DNA of 64,000 nt from Nocardioides thalensis (GTDB lineage: Bacteria > Actinomycetota > Actinomycetes > Propionibacteriales > Nocardioidaceae). The stretch spans positions 930,001 through 994,000 of the forward strand of contig NZ_JACCFP010000001.1 of assembly GCF_013410655.1 (NCBI RefSeq). Direction: 5' to 3'. The stretch's first letter is position 1. Each line of letters opens with the position of its first letter. The notes beneath the pieces were generated by a model. The model did not search any database and was not told the DNA's origin. It worked only from the letters and a program-made list of their open reading frames with translations. Positions 49,873-60,718 of the stretch are shown piece by piece. A program made the position numbers and the translations under genes.

Positions 49873-52800
49873 ATGCGCTCCGTTCCGCGAGGCCGTGTCC
49901 TGCCGGCCGCGGCCGCCCTGCTTCTGGTCGTCCTCACCCTCGGTGCCCTCCCGTCGTCCTCGTCGGCGGCGCCCGGCCCCGCCCCCTCGCTCCGGAGCGG
50001 CCCACCCGCCGCCCCGCGCGCCCTGGCCGGCCCGACGACGGTCACCCTGATCACCGGCGACCAGGTCACGCTCGTCCCCGATGCATCCGGGGCGCCCAGC
50101 GTCCGTCTCCCCGCCGGGGACTTCGAGGTACGCCGCGACGGGGCGCGGATCGAGGTCGTGCCGCACGAGGTGCGCGACCTGGTGCCGCACGTGCTGGATC
50201 GCGCGCTGTTCGACGTGGCCGGCCTCGCGGCGATGGGGTACGACGACGCGGGCTCGGCGACGATCCCGCTGATCGTGCACCGGGCGGCCGGCGTACGGAC
50301 GCTCCAGTCCGCGAACCCGGCGCTCGAGCCGGAGATCGCGCTGGACAGCATCCGATCGACGGCGGTCGAGCTCGACAAGGACCGCGCCGAGCGGTTCGGC
50401 GACGACCTGGCCGCCCTGGCCGCCCGGCCCGGCCGCGTCACCGGGACGATGGCGGCCGACGAACTAGGCGGCATCGACCGCATCTGGCTCGACGCCCGGG
50501 TCGGTGCCGCCCGGACGCCGCGGACCCTTCCGAGCCCAGCTGCGGTGCTCACCTCTGGGGTGGCCCCGGCCGAGCCGGAGCCGTACCTCACCCAGATCGG
50601 CGCCCCGGAGGCCTGGGCGGAAGGGCTGGACGGAACCGGCGTCAGGGTTGCCGTGCTCGACACCGGCATCGACAAGGGTCATCCGGCACTGACCGGCCAG
50701 GTGGTGGCGGAGCAGAACTTCACCGACGCCCCGTCACCCGACGACGTGAAGGGCCACGGCACCCACGTGGCCAGCCTGCTCGCCGGCACCGGCGCCGGGA
50801 GCGACGGCGCTCTCCAGGGCATCGCGCCGGCCGCCCGCCTGCTCAACGGCAAGGTGCTCGGAGACCTGGGGGAGGGTCAGCTCTCGTGGGTGATCGCCGG
50901 GATGGAGTGGGCCGTCGAGCAGGACGCGGACATCGTGAACATGAGCCTCGCCGCCAACGCAGGCATCGACGACGACCCGGTGGTGCAGGCGCTCGACGCC
51001 CTGTCGGCCGGCTCCGGGACGCTGTTCGTGGTCGCCGCCGGGAACGGCGGCTGGAACGGCTGGGTGCCCGAGACCGTGTCGTCCCCCGGGATCTCCGCCT
51101 CGGCCCTGACCGTCGGCGCGGCCGACCCGCAGGACGGGCGGCCCGGGTTCTCGGCGCAGGGGCCGACCCGGGGCACCTACCGCGCGAAGCCCGACCTCGT
51201 CGCTCCCGGCGTCGACATCCCCGGCGCCCTGGCGGGCGCCCGTGAAGGCGACCTCTACGTGCTGGAGAGCGGCACCTCGATGGCGACGCCCCTGGTCGCC
51301 GGGGCTGCGGCGCTCGCGATGCAGCAGCACCCCGACTGGACGTGGGAGCAGGTGAAGGCCGCCGTCACCACCAGCGTCGACCCCACGACCGAGCCGTGGG
51401 GGTCGGGCGCCGGCCGGCTCGCGCTGGAGCATCTCATCGACCTCGGGACGACCGCTGCCCCCAGCGACCTCAGTCCCGGCGCGTCGCTCCACCCGCACGA
51501 GGACCCGATGACCACGACCGTCGAGCTCACCAACACGACGGCGACCGCGCGGACCTACACGGCCTCGGACGAGCTCGTGTCGCCACGCGGCGCCGGGGAG
51601 GTCGAGCCGGGGCCCGAGGCTGGCCTCACGGTCAGCCCCGCGTCGGTGACCGTCGCCCCCGGCGCTACGGCCACCGTGGACGTCACCTTCGACGCCGGCG
51701 CGGTCTCCGACGGGTTCTGGCACGGGGTCGTGCAGCTGGACGGTGATGACGGGTCCACGCTCAGGCTGCCGTTCGCGGCCGTGGACGAGCCCGAGCGCTT
51801 CTGGCTCGACCTGTCCGTCGTCGACCGCGGTGGGGCGCCGTACGCCGGCGGCGTGGTGCCGTTGCTGAACACCACGACCGGCCAGTCCTACGACGCCGCG
51901 CTCGACGAGAGCGGCGAAGCCCGGCTCCGGGTCGCCCCCGGGACCTACAGCGCCGTCGCGGTCGTCACCACCGAGGAGGCGGGCGGCACCACGACCACGG
52001 TCGTGGGTGAGCCGGCCCTCGAGGTGGACGGCGACACCGCGTTGACGATCGACGCACGGGACGGCGAGCCGCTGCGGGCACCCGTCGTACGCGGGCAGGC
52101 GACCCGCGCCACCGAGGTCTCCGTGAACTGGAACGCAGTGACGCCGAACGGCGGTCCGGGACTCGGCGATGCGATCGCGCCGCCGATCGAGGAGGTGCTC
52201 GCCGGCCGGGTCTTCATCGCTCCCGCCGCGGACGTGTCCACGGGCGTGTTCAACGCCGCCACCAGGTGGCGCCTCGAGCCGCAGGGGCGCCGTACGGCGC
52301 ATACGCCCGACGGCTACGAGCTCGTCTTCACCGACACCAGCCTCCCCGACCCGGACGCTCGGGTCCTCGGCCCCCGCGACGTCGCCGACCTGGCGGAGGT
52401 GCGTGAGCACTACTACGCCGCCGAGCGGGGCGAGACCGTGCTCCGCGGGCTGGTGGCCGGAAGTCCGGGCACGGTCGAGCTCGTCCACCGCCGCGAAGTG
52501 CCCGCGCCCGGCACGGAGACCGTGCTGGTGACCACCGGCTCCGGGGTCCGGTGGACCTACGACTCGCACTGGCTCGGCGAGGGCCAGCAGCGGTTGTTCG
52601 AGGGAGAGTCGAGCGCCTTCAAGCCGGGGGACCGCGTCCAACGACACTTCCGACGCGGGCTCCACGTCGCTCCTGCTGCTGGGAACGCGTTCCACGACTC
52701 GTTCGGGATGCTGGTCGCCCAGGGGTTCAGCGACGGACCGCGTGACGGCCCGATCGATGCGGGGAAGGTGGCGGCGGCGACCACGGCGCTGTACGCCCGT

Positions 52801-53301
52801 GGTGAGCTGGTCGGCAGGACCCGCGGCACGTTCGGGTACTTCGACGTCGCGCCCCGGCGCACCGCCTACCGGCTGGTGGGCGACGTGCGCCTCGTCGGCG
52901 GCAGTCGGACGCGATCGGCGTGGACGTTCCGGTCGGAGGAGCCGGACCCGAACGCGGCGGGGGCGACGCTGCCGATCCTCGACGTCGACTACGGACCGTC
53001 GGTGGACCTCCTGAACCGGGCGCGCTGCGGCAAGGACCTGCGCTTCCACCTCCGCATCGGCCACCTGCCCGGCGCCGACGCCAGGAAGCGGATCACGTCG
53101 GCGCGGCTCCAGTGGTCGACCAACGGCGGAAGGACGTGGGCCCACGCTGCCGTACGCCGCACCGGCGCCAATACCTTCGCTGCGAAGGTGAGAGGCCGCG
53201 ACCTGCGGCGGGGCGACCACGTCAGCGTCCGGCTGCGGGCGACCGACGTCGACGGCAACACCATCGACCAGAGGGTGTGGCGGTTGGTGGACCTGCGCTG
53301 A
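49873..53301 (+). CDS. Secreted S8-family (subtilisin-like) serine protease
   Basis: 1,142 residues from ATG 49873. Signal peptide (1-32), a long propeptide-like region to about residue 235, then the S8 catalytic domain (240-520) with the triad Asp263 (VLDTGID), His295 (GHGTHVAS) and Ser469 (SGTSMATP). Downstream are a Fn3-like/DUF11-like beta segment (VTVAPGATATVDVTFDAG), further beta-rich domains with no named family, and a C-terminal Ig-like part (SARLQWSTNGGRTWAHAAV). Exported, probably for nutrient acquisition. It converges on the hydrolase fusion with 15 bp between stops. Confidence 0.92.
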   Translation: MRSVPRGRVLPAAAALLLVVLTLGALPSSSSAAPGPAPSLRSGPPAAPRALAGPTTVTLITGDQVTLVPDASGAPSVRLPAGDFEVRRDGARIEVVPHEVRDLVPHVLDRALFDVAGLAAMGYDDAGSATIPLIVHRAAGVRTLQSANPALEPEIALDSIRSTAVELDKDRAERFGDDLAALAARPGRVTGTMAADELGGIDRIWLDARVGAARTPRTLPSPAAVLTSGVAPAEPEPYLTQIGAPEAWAEGLDGTGVRVAVLDTGIDKGHPALTGQVVAEQNFTDAPSPDDVKGHGTHVASLLAGTGAGSDGALQGIAPAARLLNGKVLGDLGEGQLSWVIAGMEWAVEQDADIVNMSLAANAGIDDDPVVQALDALSAGSGTLFVVAAGNGGWNGWVPETVSSPGISASALTVGAADPQDGRPGFSAQGPTRGTYRAKPDLVAPGVDIPGALAGAREGDLYVLESGTSMATPLVAGAAALAMQQHPDWTWEQVKAAVTTSVDPTTEPWGSGAGRLALEHLIDLGTTAAPSDLSPGASLHPHEDPMTTTVELTNTTATARTYTASDELVSPRGAGEVEPGPEAGLTVSPASVTVAPGATATVDVTFDAGAVSDGFWHGVVQLDGDDGSTLRLPFAAVDEPERFWLDLSVVDRGGAPYAGGVVPLLNTTTGQSYDAALDESGEARLRVAPGTYSAVAVVTTEEAGGTTTTVVGEPALEVDGDTALTIDARDGEPLRAPVVRGQATRATEVSVNWNAVTPNGGPGLGDAIAPPIEEVLAGRVFIAPAADVSTGVFNAATRWRLEPQGRRTAHTPDGYELVFTDTSLPDPDARVLGPRDVADLAEVREHYYAAERGETVLRGLVAGSPGTVELVHRREVPAPGTETVLVTTGSGVRWTYDSHWLGEGQQRLFEGESSAFKPGDRVQRHFRRGLHVAPAAGNAFHDSFGMLVAQGFSDGPRDGPIDAGKVAAATTALYARGELVGRTRGTFGYFDVAPRRTAYRLVGDVRLVGGSRTRSAWTFRSEEPDPNAAGATLPILDVDYGPSVDLLNRARCGKDLRFHLRIGHLPGADARKRITSARLQWSTNGGRTWAHAAVRRTGANTFAAKVRGRDLRRGDHVSVRLRATDVDGNTIDQRVWRLVDLR

Positions 53302-53316
53302 CGCCACGAAGCGTCG

Positions 53317-54795
53317 TCACTCCAGCGTCGCGACCGCGACCCGTTCGCCCAGGAAGTGTCGGCCCTGGGCGAGGTCGACGACAGCGGCAGCGAGGTCGCC
53401 GACAGTGGCACGCGGTCGACCCTCTCCGTCGAGGAGCGGTGTGTCGCGGGCCTGAAGGTGGTGATGCCCGCTGGCCGGCCCGGCGACGAGATCCTTCGGC
53501 GGCGGGCTCACGTAGGTCCACGGCACCTCGGTCCCGGAGCCGGCGATGAGGTCGAGCGCCGTCGCCTGGTCTCTGGCCGTCTCGAGATACTCGCGTGGGA
53601 ACCCCGGGAGGTCGACGAACCGCTCGCCGTTCGGCGCGCGGAGACTGCCTCCGCCCCCGACGACGACCAGTCGGGGGCCACTCGCGTCCCCCAGGCCCTT
53701 GAGCGCCGCGCCCACGGCGCGCTCCACCGTGCGGTCGGGGCCCTTCACGGCGAGCACGACGGCGTCGTAGTCGGAAAGCCCGCCCCGCCACGACTCGGGG
53801 TCGGTGGCGTCGAGGTCGGCGCTGCCCAGCCGTGCGACCCGATGGCCCCGGCTGGTGGCTTCGTCCGCGACTACCGATCCGATGCGGCCGTGCCCTCCCA
53901 CGACCGCCAGGCGCAGTGGCGTCGGGGGGCCCAGGTGCTTCGCGAGAAAGGCGTCGATCAGCGGGACGGCCACCGGCAGGGACTCCTCGAGGGCGAAGTG
54001 GCCGGTGTCGAGGAGGTGGACCTCGGCATCGGGGACGTGCGCGGCGTACGCCTCTGCTCCGGCGGGTCCGAAGAAGGGGTCGTGTCGTCCCCAGAGGACG
54101 AGCGTGGGCGGCTGGACCCGCCGCAGCCAGTCCTGCCACTCGGGGTAGCGCGCCACGTTGCTGGCGTAGTCGAAGGCCAGGTCGACCTGAGCCTGCTTGC
54201 GCCCGGGCAGCTCCAGGTGCCACTGGTCGAGCAGCCAGCCGTCCGGCGCTACGAGCGCGGGATCTGCAGCCCCCTCGAGGTACTGCCCGCGCGTGGCGGC
54301 CAGCTCGAGGATCTGCCGCACCCGGTCCTCGGCCCCGGGGAGGCCGGGCTGGTTGGCGATCATCGCACGAGCGATGTCGGTCAGGCCGTCCTCGGAGACG
54401 TTGGCGTTCTGCACGACCAGCGCGGTGAACCACTCCGGGTGCCGGGTCGCGATCCGCATCGCCACCGGGCCACCGAAGTCGAAGACGTACAACGCGCACG
54501 GCGCGAGGTCGAGTGAGGTGATGAAGCCCTCGATCGTCGCGGCCAGCGAGTCGAACGAGAACCGGTAGCCGTCGGGGACCTCGGTGTTGCCGAATCCCGG
54601 CAGGTCGGGGGCGACGAGTCGATAATCGTGACCGAGTGCGTCGAGCAGGCGCCGGAACTGGTGCGATCCCGACGGAAAGCCGTGGAGGAGGAGCAGCGTG
54701 GGCGCTTCGGGCGGCCCCACCTCGCGATAGAAGACGTTGACACCGTCGACCTCGACGGCGAGGTGGCGGATCTCGGGAGGGACGGAAACGGGCAT
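53317..54795 (-). CDS. Alpha/beta hydrolase fused to NAD(P)-binding (NmrA-like) domain
   Basis: 492 residues. Residues 1-290 are an alpha/beta hydrolase of the haloalkane-dehalogenase/epoxide-hydrolase type: LLLHGFPSGSHQFRRLL (oxyanion HG), nucleophile Asp in YVFDFGGPVAM, acid in GRHDPFFG and the base in LLDTGHFALEE. Residues 293-492 form a Rossmann domain with LAVVGGHGRIGSVV, resembling NAD(P)H-binding/NmrA or YwnB proteins. The two are joined in one continuous frame by a short linker (HLGPPTPL). The fusion suggests hydrolysis followed by, or regulated by, redox state. A textbook promoter precedes it. Confidence 0.88.
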   Translation of the reverse strand: MPVSVPPEIRHLAVEVDGVNVFYREVGPPEAPTLLLLHGFPSGSHQFRRLLDALGHDYRLVAPDLPGFGNTEVPDGYRFSFDSLAATIEGFITSLDLAPCALYVFDFGGPVAMRIATRHPEWFTALVVQNANVSEDGLTDIARAMIANQPGLPGAEDRVRQILELAATRGQYLEGAADPALVAPDGWLLDQWHLELPGRKQAQVDLAFDYASNVARYPEWQDWLRRVQPPTLVLWGRHDPFFGPAGAEAYAAHVPDAEVHLLDTGHFALEESLPVAVPLIDAFLAKHLGPPTPLRLAVVGGHGRIGSVVADEATSRGHRVARLGSADLDATDPESWRGGLSDYDAVVLAVKGPDRTVERAVGAALKGLGDASGPRLVVVGGGGSLRAPNGERFVDLPGFPREYLETARDQATALDLIAGSGTEVPWTYVSPPPKDLVAGPASGHHHLQARDTPLLDGEGRPRATVGDLAAAVVDLAQGRHFLGERVAVATLE

Positions 54796-54816
54796 GACTA
54801 ACGCCTTTCGAAGGAT

Positions 54817-54870
54817 TGACCATTAGAATCTCGGCTCTGGAGTTATACAGCGAGCGACCTAATGGGTCAA
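54817..54870 (-). promoter_or_regulatory. Promoter with inverted TTGACC(C)ATTAG operator pair
   Basis: Minus-strand -35 TTGACC (54870-54865), 17-bp spacer, -10 TATAAC (54847-54842). The sequence TTGACCCATTAG starts at the -35; a second copy, TGACCATTAG, lies in opposite orientation at 54817-54826, between the -10 and the start codon. Two inverted copies around the promoter suggest repression by a TetR- or MarR-type protein encoded elsewhere. Confidence 0.65.
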
Positions 54871-54932
54871 CCCGCGCTGTATCATTAGGGGATGTCTCCT
54901 TCGGCAGCATCACGGGATCGGAGTAGTGCCTG

Positions 54933-57025
<2,093 letters not shown>

Positions 57026-57029
<4 letters not shown>

Positions 57030-57712
57030 GCAGGGGGCGCGCGGTCTGGGGCGTGGTCCTGGCCGTCAGCCTCCTCGCGTTCTCCGGCGTCCTCGTCCTC
57101 AGCGACATCGACCGGTTGCTCGGATCGCCGGCCGACGTCGGAGTCGGCGGTGAGCACGCCTTTCTCCAGCACCAGCCGGGCAGGCCCGGCGAACCGGTCG
57201 CCTGGGACCCCTGTCAGGAGATCCGCTACCAGGTCAACCCCGAGGGCGGACCGGACGACGCGGAGGACTTCGTCGCCGAGGCGGTCGACGAGGTGTCTGC
57301 GCTCACCGGGCTCCAATTCGTCTACGACGGCAGCACCGACCGCCGCCCGAGCTCGCTGGTCGACTCCGGGGCGTTCGGTCACGCGCCGGTCCTGATCGCC
57401 TGGGCCGACGAGGACGAGGTGCCCGACCTCGACGGCGACGTCGTCGGGGTCGGCGGCGCGACCGCCATCGGCATGGGCGGCGGCCGGCAGCGCTACGTCA
57501 CCGGCTCGGTCACCCTCGACACCGACCTCGACGCGGACCTCGACTCCGACGTCGCGCGAGGCGTGCTGCTCCACGAGCTCGGCCACCTGGTCGGGCTCGA
57601 CCACGTGTCCGATCGCGACGAGCTCATGTATGCCGACGGCACCTTCGTGCGCGACTTCGGGCCCGGCGACCGCGAGGGCCTGGTGCGGCTCGGCGAGGGT
57701 CGCTGCTTCTGA
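57026..57712 (+). CDS. Matrixin-like zinc metalloprotease, membrane-anchored or secreted
   Basis: 228 residues from GTG 57026. An N-terminal hydrophobic segment ([19 protein letters not shown]) is an uncleaved anchor or signal peptide. The catalytic zinc motif [11 protein letters not shown] is complete (H183, E184, H187, H193), followed by DELMYADG, where Met supplies the metzincin turn. ITS pre-motif region resembles M10 peptidases ([18 protein letters not shown]). Extracellular proteolysis is likely; no inhibitor prodomain cysteine is evident. Coupled to the thioredoxin-domain gene. Confidence 0.87.
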
Positions 57713-57737
57713 CGGGGTATCGCGGGATACTCACGCC

Positions 57738-58628
57738 ATGCGCCTCGGTGGCATGGACCTCCACCCGGCCGCTCATCCCGGCAACTTCTTCGACGGCGGC
57801 ACCGACGTCGAGGACCCCGACCGCGACCGGCGACCGCGGATCGTGCTCGAGCGCGACGACTCGACCGGCACCGAGCGGTGGGCCATGGAGCGCCGCCTGG
57901 CCTACGAGGACGAGGTGCACGGGATCTTCCTGGTGCCCGACGTGCTGGGTCACTTCCGCACCGACCTCGCCTCGGTGCCCGCGATCTTCACCTGGCTGGT
58001 GCCCAAGACGGGCAAGCACCTCGCGCCGGCGCTGGTGCATGACGCGCTCGTCCACGACCGGCTCCGGCCGCAGCTCTACCGCGGCCAGCACATCGACCGG
58101 GTCGCCGCCGACGAGGTGTTCCGGCGGGCCATGCGCGACAGCGGTACGGCGACCGGTCGCCGCTGGCTGGTCTGGTCGGCCGTGACCCTCGGGACGATCA
58201 AGGACGGCTCGGAGGAGTGGTCGCGCGGCCAGCACCTGCGCTACGCGCTCACCGCGCTCGGCACGCTGGTCGTCATCGCCGCGCTCGGCGTGGTCGCCAC
58301 CCTTGACCTCGCCGACGTGGTCGCCTGGCTGCCCTGGATGGGAGAGTCGCGGTCGTTCGCCCTGGAGCTGGTCGGCGGCCTCGCCGGGGCGATCGTGATC
58401 CCGCTGCTGCTCGCGGCGACGTGGGGGCGCTTCTGGATCGCGGGCGCGATCACGGGGGTCGCGCTCGCCGTACTGCTGCACGCGACGGTGCTGCTCGGCG
58501 CGATCACCCTCGGCTACCAGGCCGTGGAGTGGGTCGCGCGGCGACGACCGATGGCGGTGCTCGTGACGAGCGGCCTGGTCGTCGCCGCGTTCGCGGTCCT
58601 CACCGTGTTGCTGGTCGGATCGTCCTGA
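57738..58628 (+). CDS. DUF1353-domain membrane protein
   Basis: 296 residues from ATG 57738. The first 170 residues fit DUF1353: GHFRTDLASVPAIFTWLVPKTG then APALVHDALVH and a helical segment (ADEVFRRAMRDSG). After it come four predicted membrane helices (LTALGTLVVIAALGVVATL, LVGGLAGAIVIPLLLAAT, IAGAITGVALAVLLHATVLL, VLVTSGLVVAAFAVLTVLLV). DUF1353 proteins occur in phages and bacteria with unknown role; the membrane extension is typical of the actinobacterial form. The frame is open further upstream but lacks sense. Confidence 0.8.
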   Translation: MRLGGMDLHPAAHPGNFFDGGTDVEDPDRDRRPRIVLERDDSTGTERWAMERRLAYEDEVHGIFLVPDVLGHFRTDLASVPAIFTWLVPKTGKHLAPALVHDALVHDRLRPQLYRGQHIDRVAADEVFRRAMRDSGTATGRRWLVWSAVTLGTIKDGSEEWSRGQHLRYALTALGTLVVIAALGVVATLDLADVVAWLPWMGESRSFALELVGGLAGAIVIPLLLAATWGRFWIAGAITGVALAVLLHATVLLGAITLGYQAVEWVARRRPMAVLVTSGLVVAAFAVLTVLLVGSS

Positions 58629-58640
58629 CCCGCGGGGTCA
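58626..58640. terminator. Short hairpin built from the stop codons of two convergent genes
   Basis: TGACCC-GCG-GGGTCA: the left TGA ends the DUF1353 gene and the right TCA is the complement of the stop of the 58638-59189 gene. A 6-bp GC-rich stem is short for a terminator but neatly placed. Confidence 0.35.
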
Positions 58641-59189
58641 CCCCTGCTGGATCCAGGGGGTGAACGTGCGGCGCTTGCCGACCCAGTCGGTCAGGCCCTT
58701 GCTCGTGCCGTCCGTGCGGGTGCCGGAGGCGCGGACCGCGACGCGGACCTTCGCCGGGTTGTCCAGGGCGGCGCGGGAGATGACGACGTGGACGCGCTCC
58801 TTCTTGTAGTTCACGCGCATGGAGTAGTCGCCGTCGACCCGGTCGCCCCACTTGGCGACGTCGAAGCCCTCGGTCTCGACCAGGGCGTAGTCTGTGCCCG
58901 CGAAGAATCCGCCCGAGAGCACGTACTCCGGGCCCTTGTCGTGGCGGTCGGTGTCGATGAAGAACGACCCGCCCGACCCGGTCTTCGGGTCCCGGCGCAG
59001 CCCGAGGTGGTGGGTCGTGATGTGGATGTTGTCCATGCCGTTGCGGAACGACATCGCGAGGATGTCGGAGCCGTGGTTGGTGTCCTGCGGGTCGTCGATG
59101 CCGTAGAGGTCGGCGTTGGCCGGGCCGGCGAGGCCGATGGTCAGGGCGGCGGCCGACAGGGCAGCGGCGGCGGAGGCGATGATGCGCAT
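58638..59189 (-). CDS. Small secreted protein of unknown function
   Basis: 183 residues from ATG 59189. The signal peptide (MRIIASAAAALSAAALTIGL) cleaves after GPANA. The mature part looks beta-rich: DILAMSFRNGMDNIHITTHH, SGGSFFIDTDRHDKGPEYVL and VHVVISRAALDNPAKVRVAV, similar to secreted actinobacterial proteins described only as hypothetical. No enzyme motif. Monocistronic, convergent with the DUF1353 gene. Confidence 0.8.
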   Translation of the reverse strand: MRIIASAAAALSAAALTIGLAGPANADLYGIDDPQDTNHGSDILAMSFRNGMDNIHITTHHLGLRRDPKTGSGGSFFIDTDRHDKGPEYVLSGGFFAGTDYALVETEGFDVAKWGDRVDGDYSMRVNYKKERVHVVISRAALDNPAKVRVAVRASGTRTDGTSKGLTDWVGKRRTFTPWIQQG

Positions 59190-59275
59190 GTCCTTCTCTT
59201 CTCTTTCGTCGGTGGTCTGCCCTGGCGGGTCAGCGGACAAGAGACGCCGCTGGGGCAGGGAAGGTTGCATTGCGG

Positions 59276-60028
59276 TCAGGCTGGACGCGGCCCCGGCTGC
59301 TCCTGCTCCAGCTCGCGCCGGGTCGCGTTGAGGATCTCGATCTTCTGCCAGATCTTGCGCGACATGCCGACCGTCAGCGTCTCGATCGTGCTGACCGTGT
59401 CGAGGACGACGGCGTCCTGCGACTCCTCGGCGCAGAGCGCGGCTGTCTTCGACACCAGGCTCAGCATCTCCGAGCAGTAGTCGAGGTAGTGCTCGAGCTC
59501 GGCCGGCGTCAGCGCCATCGGGGCGGGGCTCTTGTCGGTCGGTTCGAACGACGCCCGCAGCCGCTCGGGGTCCTTCGTCAGCTGGTGCATGTCGATGATG
59601 TGGGCCATCGACCGCATTCGGTGGAGCAGCGCGAGGGCCTGCTGCCGCTGGAGCCGCTCGGGCATGGAGTGGAGGAACCAGATGGCGATCGAGGCGAAGA
59701 CCAGGTCGTTGATCGCGTTCTCGACCAGCGGCAGCCACTCGAAGCCCTGGTCGGGCCCGTCGGCGACGGCGTCGCGCACCGCGGTGATGAACAGGTAGCC
59801 CGCGGCCGCGAGCACCACCGCGATCAGCACCTGCGCCACGAACCGTACGGCGTGCAGCCGCCCGCGCGAGGTGACCGGACTGGCGGCGACCTCCTCGACG
59901 AGGGCGACCAGCTCGCCGGCGACGTGGGTGAGGCCGCGGCTGGGAAAGCGGGCGGCGACGCGCTCCTGGAGCCGGTGCACGGTCTCGAGCACCGGCTCGG
60001 CGCGGAGCTTCTCCAGGGAGGTCGCCAC
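59276..60028 (-). CDS. Uncharacterised protein with two membrane segments
   Basis: About 250 residues from GTG 60028; ATG 60073 is an alternative that would overlap the start of the divergent udgX. Two hydrophobic helices (VRFVAQVLIAVVLAAAGYLF and INDLVFASIAIWFL) sit between an N-terminal helical part and a long helical C-terminal domain (ALALLHRMRSMAHIIDMHQL, ELEHYLDYCSEMLSLVSKTA). The pattern suggests a membrane-bound helical bundle; no family assigned. Conserved-looking in actinobacteria, function unknown. Confidence 0.7.
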   Translation of the reverse strand: MATSLEKLRAEPVLETVHRLQERVAARFPSRGLTHVAGELVALVEEVAASPVTSRGRLHAVRFVAQVLIAVVLAAAGYLFITAVRDAVADGPDQGFEWLPLVENAINDLVFASIAIWFLHSMPERLQRQQALALLHRMRSMAHIIDMHQLTKDPERLRASFEPTDKSPAPMALTPAELEHYLDYCSEMLSLVSKTAALCAEESQDAVVLDTVSTIETLTVGMSRKIWQKIEILNATRRELEQEQPGPRPA

Positions 60029-60071
60029 GGCGGCAGCGTAGACCGAACGGAAGCCGGGTACCGCCGTACGC

Positions 60072-60716
60072 ATGGACAAGCCCGACCGACCCGGAGCCGA
60101 GGAGTGGGTGCCCGACCGGCCGACGCTGCCGCGCCTGCGCGAGGCGGTGCAGGCGTGCCACGGTTGCGAGCTCTACCGCGACGCGACCCAGGGGGTGATG
60201 GGCGATGGCGACCCGAAGGCGCCGCTCGTGCTCCTCGGCGAGCAGCCCGGGGACCGCGAGGACCAGGAGGGCGAGCCGTTCGTCGGTCCGGCCGGCAAGC
60301 TGCTCGACCGCGCCCTCGACGACGCCGGCATCGACCCGTCGTCGGTCTTCCGCACCAACGTCGTCAAGCACTTCCGCTGGTCGGGCACGCGCGGCAAGCA
60401 GCGGATCCACAAGTCGCCGGCGCGCGGACACGTCCAGGCGTGCAGCCCGTGGCTCGTGGCCGAGCTCGACCTGGTGCGGCCGACCGGCGTCGTGATCCTC
60501 GGCGGCACCGCCGGGAAGGCGGTCTACGGGTCGTCGTTCAAGGTCGGCGAGAGCCGGGGCCGGGCGATCGACTGGCCGGAGTCGTTCCCGGTCGCGCACC
60601 CGCCCGACTGGGTGCTGCCGACCACCCATCCGTCATCGGTGCTGCGCACCGACGACCGCGCCGCGGCGTACGACGAGCTCGTCGCCGACCTGAAGGTGGC
60701 CGCGGAGCGGCTCTAG
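60072..60716 (+). CDS. udgX: UdgX-type uracil-DNA glycosylase
   Basis: 214 residues of the family 4-like UdgX class. GEQPGDREDQEGEPFVGPAG is the active-site motif with the extended acidic loop, the Fe-S cysteines appear in CHGCELY and CSPW, and the UdgX-specific loop is GKQRIHKSPAR with His113. In mycobacterial UdgX this histidine forms a stable covalent bond with the deoxyribose after uracil removal. TTHPSSVLR is the C-terminal motif. Cytosolic DNA repair or uracil-DNA binding. The start overlaps the divergent upstream region. Confidence 0.9.
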   Translation: MDKPDRPGAEEWVPDRPTLPRLREAVQACHGCELYRDATQGVMGDGDPKAPLVLLGEQPGDREDQEGEPFVGPAGKLLDRALDDAGIDPSSVFRTNVVKHFRWSGTRGKQRIHKSPARGHVQACSPWLVAELDLVRPTGVVILGGTAGKAVYGSSFKVGESRGRAIDWPESFPVAHPPDWVLPTTHPSSVLRTDDRAAAYDELVADLKVAAERL

Positions 60717-60718
60717 CC

